Assembly: GCA_003450735.1 (NCBI GenBank) | Contig: DMEZ01000002.1 | Location: 36,453 to 96,378, forward strand | Source: Elusimicrobiota bacterium | GTDB taxonomy: Bacteria > Elusimicrobiota > Elusimicrobia > UBA1565 | DNA: 59,926 bases | Reading direction: 5' to 3' | Shown: positions 1 through 7,461 of the stretch, in pieces | Numbering within the stretch: the first letter of the stretch is position 1 | Layout: each line of letters opens with the position of its first letter | Notes under the pieces: model-generated | Seen by the model: only the letters and a program-made list of their open reading frames with translations | Databases searched by the model: none | Told to the model about the DNA's origin: nothing | Program-made: the position numbers and the translations under genes

Positions 1-499
1 CGGATGCCTTCCCATGGGGAGCCGGCAAGGCCTCGCGCAGGAGCTCGAGGCTCTCAAGCACGGCGGACCGCCTGGCGCGAGGGATGCCGTCCAGAAGGAT
101 GGAGAAACGCCGCAGGCTCCTCGCGTTGACCTTCTCGGCCAGCCGCGAGCCCTTGGCGGTCAGGCGGAGCCTGCGGGCCCGACGGTCGCCGCTGTCGTCG
201 CGGCGGGAGACATGGCCCAGGCGCTCCAGACGCTCCACCAGGCGGCTGACGGCGCTCTTCGTCAGCCCCAGCAGCTCCGCGAGACCGTTTTGGGTCAGGT
301 CCGTCTGGCGGGACAACTCCAGCAGGGCGTGGGCGTGGGACACGGAGATGGGCATGCCGCAGGGAGTCCCCTCGGATTGCAGCAGGCCGGCTCTTCGAAT
401 CAAGGCTTGGAAAGCGCTCCGCCAGACATCCGGACGGTCCTCCCGCAACGGACCACAACCCGCCTTTCCCCGCTTATCGATTCGGAGGGACCGACTCAT
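1..499 (-). CDS. MarR-family transcriptional regulator (C-terminus beyond window)
   Basis: Winged helix-turn-helix repressor, 166 residues visible with no stop before the window edge, so the gene is 3'-truncated by the window. The DNA-recognition region spans about residues 68-95 (motif LTQNGLAELLGLTKSAVSR) and is followed by the typical MarR wing at 99-117 (DDSGDRRARRLRLTAKG). The ATG at 499 is the first start and sits inside a perfect palindrome (498-519), which suggests autorepression by blocking both promoter and initiation. It is divergent from the PadR operon. The ligand is unknown. Family assignment is firm; any C-terminal extension past position 1 cannot be judged. Confidence 0.88.
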   Translation of the reverse strand, partial: MSRSLRIDKRGKAGCGPLREDRPDVWRSAFQALIRRAGLLQSEGTPCGMPISVSHAHALLELSRQTDLTQNGLAELLGLTKSAVSRLVERLERLGHVSRRDDSGDRRARRLRLTAKGSRLAEKVNARSLRRFSILLDGIPRARRSAVLESLELLREALPAPHGKAS

Positions 500-519
500 T
501 AGTTGATTATGCAACTAAT
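498..519. promoter_or_regulatory. Palindromic MarR-type operator
   Basis: Perfect inverted repeat ATTAGTTG-n6-CAACTAAT with 8-bp arms, overlapping the ATG of the marR-like gene. Arm length and AT-rich composition fit MarR-family operators. Binding is inferred from position and symmetry. Confidence 0.6.
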
Positions 520-646
520 TAGGAGACCCCGTCAACCACGCGCCACAACCTCTTCACACGCCATGCGAAGCAATGTCCGCAGTCCCGGATGAACCGGCGG
601 GATATGGGTGCTTTCCCCGCCCGCTGGAACAGGCGGGCGAACCCCC

Positions 647-675
647 TTGACCTTATATCGGTTTTCGTTTATGAT
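647..675 (+). promoter_or_regulatory. Sigma-70 promoter of the PadR operon
   Basis: TTGACC (647-652), 17-bp spacer, TATGAT (670-675). The start point would fall near 682, only a few bases before the ATG at 685, so the first gene of the operon probably has a leaderless or nearly leaderless mRNA; no Shine-Dalgarno is possible there. Confidence 0.7.
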
Positions 676-685
676 ATACGATATA
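654..685. repeat. Inverted repeat over the promoter, candidate PadR operator
   Basis: TATATCG (654-660) and CGATATA (679-685) form 7-bp perfect arms 18 bp apart, covering the spacer, the -10 element and the start codon. PadR proteins bind spaced inverted repeats over their own promoters, and padR is the second gene of this operon, so this is the likely autoregulatory site. Confidence 0.5.
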
Positions 686-1050
686 TGGGAACCAAGTCCG
701 CCCGCATGCCGGAAGCGGAGGCGTTCGCATGCAACACATGCACATGGAGACTGGTAAAACTCTGCTACGATCGCGCTCCCTGGTTCCGGCTGGTCCGCGA
801 ACCGCTGGCCCTTGGGATGCGGGCATGGGCGTGGCGGCACGGCATCGATCCCCGGCAGGCGAGCCGCGGGCACCTCGATTGCCGCGGCTGCATGCGATAC
901 CTGAAGGACCAGCTCAAGGCGCGTTCGTGGGCATTCCGATGGATGAACGACCGCATCGATCCCGTTTTCAACCGGCTCCGCGACACGATGGTTTCGGAGG
1001 ATGAGATTGAAGAGGCCCGCGTATTCGCGAGGCAGGCGGCCGGACCATGA
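685..1050 (+). CDS. Conserved protein with two CxxC motifs, first gene of PadR operon
   Basis: A 121-residue soluble protein I cannot name. Visible features are C16-x2-C19, C27 and C66-x2-C69, enough for one metal or thiol site, followed by a basic helical C-terminus (residues 70-118) rich in Arg/Trp. The start at 685 is chosen over the upstream in-frame ATG at 589 because a strong promoter ends at 675 and the CxxC core lies downstream. Its stop overlaps padR by 4 bp (ATGA), which indicates translational coupling. The company of DsrE and TSUP genes suggests a role in sulfur or other chalcogen handling, but this is inference only. Confidence 0.7.
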   Translation: MGTKSARMPEAEAFACNTCTWRLVKLCYDRAPWFRLVREPLALGMRAWAWRHGIDPRQASRGHLDCRGCMRYLKDQLKARSWAFRWMNDRIDPVFNRLRDTMVSEDEIEEARVFARQAAGP

Positions 1051-1397
1051 CCACCGATATGGAAGAACTCAAGAAAGACGTCATGCGGGAAATCCTCCTG
1101 AGCTTCTGGAAGGTCCACATCCTGCACCATGCGGCCGAAGGCCCCTTGGTGGGGCAATGGATGATCCAGGAACTCCGCCGCCACGGCTACGAAGTGAGCC
1201 CCGGCACGCTTTACCCCCTCCTCAAGCGCATGGAGAGCCGCGGCTGGCTGCGCTGCACGTTCGACCCCAAGGCCGGGACCCGTGCCCGCAGGGACTATTT
1301 CCTGACCAAGAAGGGGCGCGGTATCCTGGCGCTCGTACAGGGCCAGATAGAGGAACTCTATCGGGAAGTCATGCCTCATCGGGAGAAGAAGCAATGA
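1047..1397 (+). CDS. PadR-family transcriptional regulator
   Basis: A 116-residue PadR-type winged HTH repressor. The family hallmark is visible in the middle: the GYEVSPGTLYPLLKRMESRG segment (recognition helix and the Y-P-x-L-x-R-L/M pattern), then a wing with R-x-Y-x-L-T-x-K-G. The short C-terminal helix (residues 90-110) is the dimerisation helix. It overlaps the gene before and after it by 4 bp, so it is made with the operon it probably controls. The inverted repeat at 654-685 is the candidate operator. The effector is not evident. Confidence 0.9.
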   Translation: MTTDMEELKKDVMREILLSFWKVHILHHAAEGPLVGQWMIQELRRHGYEVSPGTLYPLLKRMESRGWLRCTFDPKAGTRARRDYFLTKKGRGILALVQGQIEELYREVMPHREKKQ

Positions 1398-1543
1398 CCG
1401 CCACGGTTCGGGTGCGCCTTGCCGAGCTGCGCTGGACATGGGACGTGCCGTCGCAATCCTTGCCCACTGTCCTCGTCGGAACGGCATTCTCGGCCGCCCT
1501 GTCCACCCTCGTTCTCGCCGTATGGTCATGGGCCGCGCCATGA
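1394..1543 (+). CDS. 49-residue single-span membrane peptide
   Basis: A small ORF tied by ATGA overlaps to padR upstream (1394-1397) and to the methyltransferase downstream (1540-1543); these two overlaps are the main reason to call it real. The N-terminal half is charged and the C-terminal half (about residues 24-47) is a continuous hydrophobic stretch of Leu/Val/Ala/Trp, fitting one membrane span. No family recognised. It could anchor or assist the TSUP permease of the same operon, but nothing in the sequence proves this. Confidence 0.55.
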   Translation: MTATVRVRLAELRWTWDVPSQSLPTVLVGTAFSAALSTLVLAVWSWAAP

Positions 1544-2109
1544 AGACCCGGGAAAGCGGGATGCCGGACGAATCGGCATGGAACGCGTTCTTCGACCCCC
1601 CCTCCATCCTCGCCAAACTCGGCCTCGACGCATCGCGCCGCTGCGTCGTGGAGTTCGGGTGCGGCTACGGCACGTTCACCGTCGCCGCCGCGCGAGCCTG
1701 CGGCGGGACCGTCCTCGCCATGGACATCGAGGAGGACATGATCGCGGCGACGGCAAGGAAGGCGGAGCGCCTAGGGATATCCAACGTGCAGCTCCATCTG
1801 CACGACTTCGTCTCCCAAGGGACCGGGATCAGCGACGGGACCGCCGACTATGCGATGCTGTTCAACATCCTCCATGCCGAGCAGCCGATCGCCTTGCTGC
1901 GAGAGGCTTGGCGCATCCTCGCTCCCGGCGGGTCAGTGGGCATCATCCACTGGAACTTCGATCCCGCCACCCCCCGCGGCCCCTCCATGGGCATACGCCC
2001 CCGTCCGGAACAGTGCCGCGAATGGACCCGCCAGGCTGGCTTTGAACTGATCCAGCCCCACGTCGACCTTCCCCCGCATCACTACGGGATCGCGGGGAGA
2101 AAACCATAG
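1540..2109 (+). CDS. Class I SAM-dependent methyltransferase
   Basis: 189 residues with the Rossmann-type methyltransferase core. Motif I is VVEFGCGYGTF (about residues 36-46), the acidic end of strand 2 is AMDIEEDM, and a motif III/post-III region reads LREAWRILAPGGSVGIIHW, typical of small-molecule methyltransferases of the UbiE/MethylTransf_11 group. The ATG at 1540 overlaps the previous stop by 4 bp, so the longer in-frame ORF starting at 1438 is rejected. Substrate is unknown; in an operon with DsrE and TSUP proteins a thiol, sulfide, selenium or arsenic compound is plausible, but there is no specific Cys triad of ArsM. Confidence 0.85.
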   Translation: MKTRESGMPDESAWNAFFDPPSILAKLGLDASRRCVVEFGCGYGTFTVAAARACGGTVLAMDIEEDMIAATARKAERLGISNVQLHLHDFVSQGTGISDGTADYAMLFNILHAEQPIALLREAWRILAPGGSVGIIHWNFDPATPRGPSMGIRPRPEQCREWTRQAGFELIQPHVDLPPHHYGIAGRKP

Positions 2110-2119
2110 GAGACACCTC

Positions 2120-2440
2120 ATGAAACTCGGCATCGTCGTATATTCGACCGACCCGGAGACCGTCTGGAACGCCTTCCGCCTCGGGGTCTTCTCGCTCAAA
2201 CAGGGCGACACGGTCAGCGTCTTCCTGCTCGCCAAGGGCGTGGAGTGCGAGAAGCTCAACACCGATAAATTCAACGTTACGGAGCAGATGCAGTCCCTGG
2301 TCGACGGCGGCGGCAAGATCCTCGCCTGCGGCACCTGCCTGAAGCTGCGAGGTTCGAGCGGATCGGAGCTCTGTCCGCTCTCGACCATGAAGGACCTGTA
2401 CGAGCTGATCCGGGATTCGGATAAGGTCGTTACCTTCTAG
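2120..2440 (+). CDS. DsrE/DsrF-like sulfurtransferase-type protein
   Basis: 106-residue protein with the flavodoxin-like DsrE fold pattern: N-terminal beta strand (KLGIVVYS), a helix starting TVWNAFRLG, the VSVFLLAKGVEC strand with C43, and a C-terminal ACGTC motif (C70-x2-C73) followed by C85. DsrE proteins bind or pass persulfide sulfur on such cysteines. AGGAG 8 bases before the ATG is a good ribosome site. It sits 10 bp after the methyltransferase and 16 bp before the TSUP permease, so sulfur relay or sensing linked to export is the likely role. Confidence 0.85.
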   Translation: MKLGIVVYSTDPETVWNAFRLGVFSLKQGDTVSVFLLAKGVECEKLNTDKFNVTEQMQSLVDGGGKILACGTCLKLRGSSGSELCPLSTMKDLYELIRDSDKVVTF

Positions 2441-2456
2441 ACCAGGAAACGCATCC

Positions 2457-3245
2457 ATGGAGTTCGTAGTCGTCGCGGCGGCAGCGCTCTTCACCTCGGC
2501 TCTAACCATGTACTCGGGGTTCGGCCTGGGCACGCTCCTGCTGCCGGTATTCGCGCTCTTCTTCCCGGCGGACATGGCGGTGGCCGCCACCGCGCTCGTG
2601 CATGGGGCCAACAACGTACTCAAAGCCCTGCTTCTCGGCAAGCTGGCCGATAGGCGCGTAGTGCTGCGGTTCGGCATCCCTGCCATCCTGGCGGCATTCA
2701 TCGGGGCCTGGCTGTTGGCCGTCGTGTCGAAGCTCTCTCCCGTCGCGGCCTACGAGCTGCTAGGGAAAACCGCGGTCATCACACCCATAAAACTCGTGCT
2801 CTCCGTCCTCATGCTGGCCTTCTCCGCGCTCGAGCTCCACCCGCGGTTCGAAGCTCTCCAGTTCGACAGCAGGTACCTGCCGGCAGGAGGCGCTCTATCG
2901 GGCTTCTTCGGCGGACTTTCGGGACACCAGGGCGCTTTCCGTTCGGCCTTCCTGGCCAAGGCCGGCATCACTCCCGAATCCTTCGTAGGGACAAACGCCC
3001 TCATCGCCCTGCTGGTGGACCTGACGCGCCTGTCGGTCTACGGGGCGGTCCTGTTCGGAGGGAAACTCCCGAGCCTGGCCGGGACACGCGAGGGCTGGCT
3101 CATCGCGACCGGGACATTGGCCGCATTCACCGGCGTCATCGTCGCCAAGAAGTCCCTGCACAAGGTGACCATGAAGGCCGTGCAGCACCTTACGGGGGGT
3201 ATACTCATCCTCATAGCCCTGCTGCTGGGTTCAGGCCTCATCTGA
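2457..3245 (+). CDS. TSUP-family (TauE/SafE) sulfite/organosulfur permease
   Basis: 262-residue polytopic membrane protein with about eight hydrophobic segments arranged in two halves, each beginning with a Gly-rich segment (TMYSGFGLGTLLLPVFALFF near the N-terminus; GGALSGFFGGLSGHQGAFRS in the middle). This duplicated G-F-G pattern is the signature of TSUP permeases that move sulfite, sulfoacetate, thiosulfate or related anions. It is the last gene of the PadR operon, and its pairing with a DsrE protein and a methyltransferase supports a sulfur-compound substrate. No signal for a specific anion is visible. Confidence 0.88.
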   Translation: MEFVVVAAAALFTSALTMYSGFGLGTLLLPVFALFFPADMAVAATALVHGANNVLKALLLGKLADRRVVLRFGIPAILAAFIGAWLLAVVSKLSPVAAYELLGKTAVITPIKLVLSVLMLAFSALELHPRFEALQFDSRYLPAGGALSGFFGGLSGHQGAFRSAFLAKAGITPESFVGTNALIALLVDLTRLSVYGAVLFGGKLPSLAGTREGWLIATGTLAAFTGVIVAKKSLHKVTMKAVQHLTGGILILIALLLGSGLI

Positions 3246-3343
3246 CCTTCGTATTTTATTCCACTCCTGAACGCTTTCCGGGCATTTCCGCAGCCAAAGA
3301 CGCAATCTGGAATTTATTCCACCCAGGTGAAGGCCACGCGGTG

Positions 3344-3374
3344 AGTTCTATCTTTTACACAGACTGGACCGCCA
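3344..3374 (+). repeat. 31-bp dispersed repeat, left copy
   Basis: Matches 14291-14321 at 27 of 31 positions, all four differences being transitions; core GTTCTATCTTT and CAGACTGG. Both copies are in the same orientation and lie in non-coding DNA on either side of an 11-kb accessory block. The preceding GTGAA is also conserved at identical spacing. Confidence 0.6.
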
Positions 3375-3396
3375 GGCTTTAAGTAGGCTAATCCGG

Positions 3397-3447
3397 ACTA
3401 ACCCGGGGGATTTCTCTAGGAAATACAAGAGGAATCACCCGGTTAGT
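3397..3447 (+). terminator. Imperfect stem-loop downstream of the TSUP operon
   Basis: Arms starting ACTAACCCGGGGGATT and ending AATCACCCGGTTAGT pair over about 20 positions with few mismatches around an ~10-nt loop, then ATTTTG follows. It could terminate the operon ending at 3245, although it lies 150 bp away; the T-run is short, so a transposon-end relic is the alternative. The rest of 3246-3539 shows no gene. Confidence 0.4.
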
Positions 3448-3539
3448 ATTTTGACCCCGTACTGCACCCCCCGATGGGATTCGAACTTTTTTCACTCATC
3501 ATCTGAAGCTCCCCCCTCGTCGAGGCCGGGCGAACACCG

Positions 3540-3785
3540 TCAAGGAAGTCGCCCTTGAGCACGATTCTTGCGAGCATCACGCTCAAGGGTGACGAAGAAT
3601 TTCAGGATTTGACCGAGACGCCACACAGCCTCGCCGTCGTCGTCATCGACCAACTCCGAGGCGCCCTCGTCGGGGCCGGCCTGATGGATGACCTTCTCGC
3701 CGTTCGAGATGCGCTCGATTTCAACGGGGATGTGCAGGGTGAACTTGAATGCCTTGGGTTTCGGGCGCTTCGATTCGTCGGGCAT
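3540..3785 (-). CDS. Hypothetical 81-residue protein
   Basis: Small soluble protein of no recognised family. It has a basic N-terminus (KRPKPKAFKF), a beta-rich middle and an acidic DDDDGE patch near residue 48, then a basic helical tail. The ATG at 3785 is chosen because GGAGG lies 8 bases upstream; an earlier in-frame ATG at 3815 has no such site. It follows the hybrid kinase gene only 67 bp upstream in the same direction? No: the kinase ends at 3852 and this gene begins at 3785, so it is the next gene downstream and may be cotranscribed. Confidence 0.6.
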   Translation of the reverse strand: MPDESKRPKPKAFKFTLHIPVEIERISNGEKVIHQAGPDEGASELVDDDDGEAVWRLGQILKFFVTLERDARKNRAQGRLP

Positions 3786-3851
3786 TGTGTGACCTCCTGC
3801 CCTGAGGGCAGTCACACCATACCTTCAACGCGCGATCAAGCCAAGGCTCTG

Positions 3852-6782
3852 CTACGCCCTTGCTTGGTCTGCAGGGCCGTCGAGCACTTCGCGCAGCTTG
3901 AGCAGCAGGGCGTTTGGGGAGAAGGGCTTATACAAGAAAGCCAGGCCGGGCTCCAAGACCCCATGCTGCACGATGGCATCGTCCGTATATCCGGAGATGA
4001 AAAGCGTCCGGCGGACCATGTTCTTCTTGGCGAGCGCCCGGGCCAGGTCACGCCCGCTCATGCCAGGCATCACCACGTCCGTGACCAGCAAATCCACGGA
4101 CCTGCCATGCCGCTCGATGGTCTTGAGTGCCTCATCCCCGTTGGCTGCGGTCAGAACCGTGTATCCATTGGCAATGAGAGCTCGTTGCCCGAGGCGGCGG
4201 ATGATGTCCTCATCCTCGACGAACAGGACGGTTTCATGGCCTAGAAGCAAGACACTATTGTCCTTGGCCTTGGCCTTGGCCTTGGCCTTGGACGCAGTGT
4301 CTATCTGCGGAAAATATATTCGGAAAGTCGTACCGCGATTCAACTCGCTCTCCACTTCGATCTCGCCGCCGCTTTGTTTGATGATCCCGAATACTGTAGA
4401 AAGCCCCAGGCCCGTACCCTTCCCCTTTTCCTTCGTGGTATAAAATGGCTCGAAGATGTGTTCCTTGATTTCGTCGGTCATGCCGCTTCCCGTATCCCGC
4501 ACCAGCAAACACACCACCGGTCCGTGCGGCAAGCATGGGTGTGCCGAAACGAAGTCCTCATTTACACTCAAGATCTCAGTTTCCAAGGTCAGCATCCCGC
4601 CCTGGGGCATGGCGTCGCGCGCATTGACCGCGAGGTTGAGAAGCACCTGGTCGAACTGTCCGGCATCAACCTTGACCAGGCACGGCTGCGCCGCGAGCCT
4701 AGTCTCGAGCTTGATGTCTTCACCGATAAGCCGCTTGAGCATCTGGATCGTGCCGCTTGCGGCCGCATTTACGTCCAGAACCTCGGGGTTGAGGATCTGT
4801 TTGCGGCTGAAGGCCAGAAGCTGGCGGGTGAGTCCGGTGGCCCGCTCGCCCGCAGCCAGTATCTCCTTGACGTCCTCCCGTTTTGGGTCGTCCTTGGGCA
4901 GCCCGTCCATCACAAATCCGGCGAAGCCGTTAATGGCGGTAAGCAGATTGTTGAAGTCATGTGCCACTCCGCCGGCGAGGCGGCCCACGGACTCCATTTT
5001 CTGGGCTTGCAGGAGCTGAGTCTGCATCTCCCCCCGTTCCTTCTCTGCCTGCTTACGTTCGGAAATGTCGCGGAATATTCCCAGAAGCAATTGCTGGCCA
5101 TTTAAACAAATGCGCGCAGCCCGGATTTCCACCGGAATCATTTGGCCGTTTTTTGCCAGCAGGGTGTCTTCCAAACTCTGCCCCGAATCTTGGCCCCTGT
5201 GCCGCCTAAAACTTGCAGAAACACCTTCATCGAGTTCCTGCGGAGGATGGAGCATACTTTGCTTGTGTCCCACAATTTGCAACTTTTCGCGTCCCACATA
5301 GCGGCAGAGAGCAGGATTGCAATCGGTTATCGTGCCGGTCTCGGGATCGGCCAGCGCGATCCCATCTCGCGCGTTCTCGAACAGCGTCCTGTATTTTGTC
5401 TCCGCAATTTCCAGCTCTGCCGCCCGCTTGGCTTTCTCTTCGTTTTGGAAGACAAGCTCTTTGTTGGCGATTTCCAGCGCTGCCGCCCGCTTCTCTTTCT
5501 CTGTGTTCTGGATGGCGAGCTCTTTGTTGGCGATGACCAACTCTGCCGCCCGCATCTTCAGGTCATGAATGTCCGTACAGGTTCCATACCATTTGAGGAT
5601 GTTGCCAGCGGCGTCCATGTGGGGCACACCGCGGACAAGCCACCAACGGTAAACCCCATCCGCACGACGCAAACGGCTTTCAATCGAGTAAATACCGTGC
5701 TCCGATGTCGCCTTCTGCCAGGCGTTCCATGCCTGTTGCCGATCGTCCGGATGGAACGGCTTGTTCCACCCATGGCCCAGGCTTTCCTCAAGGGTAAGTC
5801 CCGTGTAATCCATCCACTGTCGGCTGAAATAGATGTTCCAACCATCCGGCCGCGTGATCCAGGCCATTTGCGGCATGGCCTCGTACGGTTTGCGTAATTC
5901 CTCAAAGCTCGCCTGCAGAGCCGCCTCGGCCTGTTTGCGCTCGGTGATATCCTGCATCGTGCCCGCTATGTGGATTGGCCTGTTTTTAGCATCCCGAGCC
6001 AATTCGCCGCGGCCCAAGACAATCCGGGTCGTGCCGTCAGGCCTATTGACACGAAACTCTTGTTCACCTGGAGATTCGCCTGCCGCGCAGGCGGCGATCC
6101 ATGACTGCATGGCCTGCCGGTCGTCAGGATGCAGAAGGCTGACCAAAGATTCCACGGTCGGAGAAAAAGTGTCCTGTGAAACTCCGTAAATACGATACGT
6201 TTCCTCCGACCACTGCAGCAGACCTCCAATATCCATAAACCAGCTCCCGACATGGCCGAGCTTTTGCGATTCAGACAGACGATGCGCTGTCTCGCGAGAT
6301 TGTTCCCGCTCCTGATTGCGCTTCGCGTTGTCCCGGATATTGCACTGGATCACCGTATTCTGACCTTCCAGATAGACATTGCTTACGAATTCCACCGGCA
6401 CCTGGTGACCCTCGACAGTCTGCAGTGGCAGGTTGTCATAGCGGACACAGCCCACCTTCTGAAGCTCCAGGAACTTCTCCTTACTGGCGAAGACGTCCTT
6501 GAATGACCCGATCTCCCACACCTCCTTTCCAAGGAACTGCTCCCGCGACATTCCCAGAAGCTCGATAAGAAAAGGATTCACATCGATAATCTGCCCGGTG
6601 TTGGCGTCCAGGATGAGGATGCCGTCCCTGGCCGACTCAAAAAGCCGCCGATAACGGACCTCCGAAACGATCAGCGCCTCTGCGACCTGAGTGTACTGTC
6701 CCTGGTTGCCGGCGGACGCCTGGGACCGCGGGGGGTCGCGGTGTGGATTCTGGGACGGATGTATACTCTGTTCGTCTTTCAT
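3852..6782 (-). CDS. Four-PAS hybrid sensor histidine kinase with C-terminal receiver
   Basis: A ~976-residue soluble sensor without membrane spans. Four PAS domains lie at about 40-150, 170-285, 295-410 and 463-575; PAS2 and PAS3 have the PAC-type D-I-T/D-I-H endings. A heptad-rich signalling helix at 410-465 contains two near-identical units (IANKEL-x2-QN-x-EK-x-KRAA). HisKA follows with the phospho-acceptor in GGVAHDFNNLL (His ~608), then HATPase with NARDA (N-box), DTGSGM and GTGLGLS. A Lys-Ala repeat (KA)x5 links to the receiver with phospho-Asp ~902 in VTDVVMPGMSG. The ATG at 6782 is preferred to the GTG at 6797 because GAAGGA precedes it. The input signal is unknown. Confidence 0.93.
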   Translation of the reverse strand: MKDEQSIHPSQNPHRDPPRSQASAGNQGQYTQVAEALIVSEVRYRRLFESARDGILILDANTGQIIDVNPFLIELLGMSREQFLGKEVWEIGSFKDVFASKEKFLELQKVGCVRYDNLPLQTVEGHQVPVEFVSNVYLEGQNTVIQCNIRDNAKRNQEREQSRETAHRLSESQKLGHVGSWFMDIGGLLQWSEETYRIYGVSQDTFSPTVESLVSLLHPDDRQAMQSWIAACAAGESPGEQEFRVNRPDGTTRIVLGRGELARDAKNRPIHIAGTMQDITERKQAEAALQASFEELRKPYEAMPQMAWITRPDGWNIYFSRQWMDYTGLTLEESLGHGWNKPFHPDDRQQAWNAWQKATSEHGIYSIESRLRRADGVYRWWLVRGVPHMDAAGNILKWYGTCTDIHDLKMRAAELVIANKELAIQNTEKEKRAAALEIANKELVFQNEEKAKRAAELEIAETKYRTLFENARDGIALADPETGTITDCNPALCRYVGREKLQIVGHKQSMLHPPQELDEGVSASFRRHRGQDSGQSLEDTLLAKNGQMIPVEIRAARICLNGQQLLLGIFRDISERKQAEKERGEMQTQLLQAQKMESVGRLAGGVAHDFNNLLTAINGFAGFVMDGLPKDDPKREDVKEILAAGERATGLTRQLLAFSRKQILNPEVLDVNAAASGTIQMLKRLIGEDIKLETRLAAQPCLVKVDAGQFDQVLLNLAVNARDAMPQGGMLTLETEILSVNEDFVSAHPCLPHGPVVCLLVRDTGSGMTDEIKEHIFEPFYTTKEKGKGTGLGLSTVFGIIKQSGGEIEVESELNRGTTFRIYFPQIDTASKAKAKAKAKDNSVLLLGHETVLFVEDEDIIRRLGQRALIANGYTVLTAANGDEALKTIERHGRSVDLLVTDVVMPGMSGRDLARALAKKNMVRRTLFISGYTDDAIVQHGVLEPGLAFLYKPFSPNALLLKLREVLDGPADQARA
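4262..4291. repeat. Five CCTTGG hexamers encoding the Lys-Ala linker
   Basis: Perfect tandem array of five 6-bp units inside the hybrid kinase gene, in frame and coding alternating Ala and Lys between the ATPase and receiver domains. Unit number can change by slippage without breaking the frame, so linker length may vary among strains. Confidence 0.85.
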
Positions 6783-6804
6783 AGGCTGTTCCTTCACCTG
6801 TGAC

Positions 6805-6999
6805 TCAATTCCACCGCGACCCCGACTCCCGTGTCCGAGGAAGCGACCACGATCTCGGCCTGGCTATCGAACCGGCCGCCAAGTATGCGCTCCCAGGCCT
6901 CCTTAGCGGAGCCCGCCGTCCCCACGCCAAACCAATCCTTTCGAGGATGTCCAATACATGCGCATCATCATCGACAATGAGGATTGTTTTGTTTTCCAT
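6805..6999 (-). pseudogene. Response-regulator N-terminal remnant fused to unrelated frame
   Basis: The first ~22 codons encode a receiver-domain start (MENKTILIVDDDAHVLDIL, the acidic pocket DDD included) and then the reading turns into Arg/Pro/Ser-rich non-domain sequence. No phospho-Asp strand or Lys strand follows. In the next frame the DNA from ~6930 to 6795 encodes a plausible domain-like stretch (GVGTAGSAKEAWERILGG, then AEIVVASSD), which recalls the start of FIST sensory domains. I read this as deletion or shuffling debris upstream of the hybrid kinase. A short functional peptide cannot be excluded. Confidence 0.5.
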
Positions 7000-7399
7000 T
7001 ATCTTTAATCCTGTTCCATAATCCTGCCTATCCTCGGGGACAGACGGGCAGACAAGAAGTCAATCAGCGCGCAGCCGATTAAAGGGAATTTTCTATGAGG
7101 CAAGAGAACGCCTTGAGACCGGGCCAAAATTTGCCTGCCCGCTCAGTTGCTGAGGGCTGATATTTTCAACTGCTTGCGGATACGCATTAAAGCACCATAT
7201 TCATGATACTCCCATGCCGCTATTGTTCCAATGAGTAGTTATACGGTGGATAAGGGGCAAATCCCCGTAGGCCGCACGTTTGCCGCCATCGCCGGTCCAA
7301 CACACATTAGGGAGACTGAGGGCCACGTTTTGGTCGCGGCACACCGCGCAGACCCAACAGTTCTCCCTAAATTCAGGAGGTCACGATTGGGATAGAACC
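7000..7399. other. Intergenic stretch without a supported gene
   Basis: Lies between the response-regulator remnant and the insertion sequence. Only short reading frames occur, none with a convincing ribosome site. One minus-strand frame (roughly 7360-7215) has a CxxC (CWVCAVC) but no start codon. AGGAGGTC at 7375-7382 can pair with GACCTCCT at 7409-7416 at the edge of the IS. Confidence 0.5.
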
Positions 7400-7424
7400 A
7401 CGATTCCAGACCTCCTGACATAGC
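7400..7424. repeat. Left 25-bp terminal inverted repeat of the IS
   Basis: Reads ACGATTCCAGACCTCC and onward to TAGC; the exact reverse complement is at 9792-9816. Confidence 0.8.
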
Positions 7425-7461
7425 CCCTGTTGAATTTGTCCGCTTTTCGGGGTCCCGGGCC

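Noticed and set aside
3471..3486. tRNA gene (GGGATTCGAAC match)
   Set aside because: Only the T-arm-like part is there; no cloverleaf can be folded by eye, so at most a fragment.
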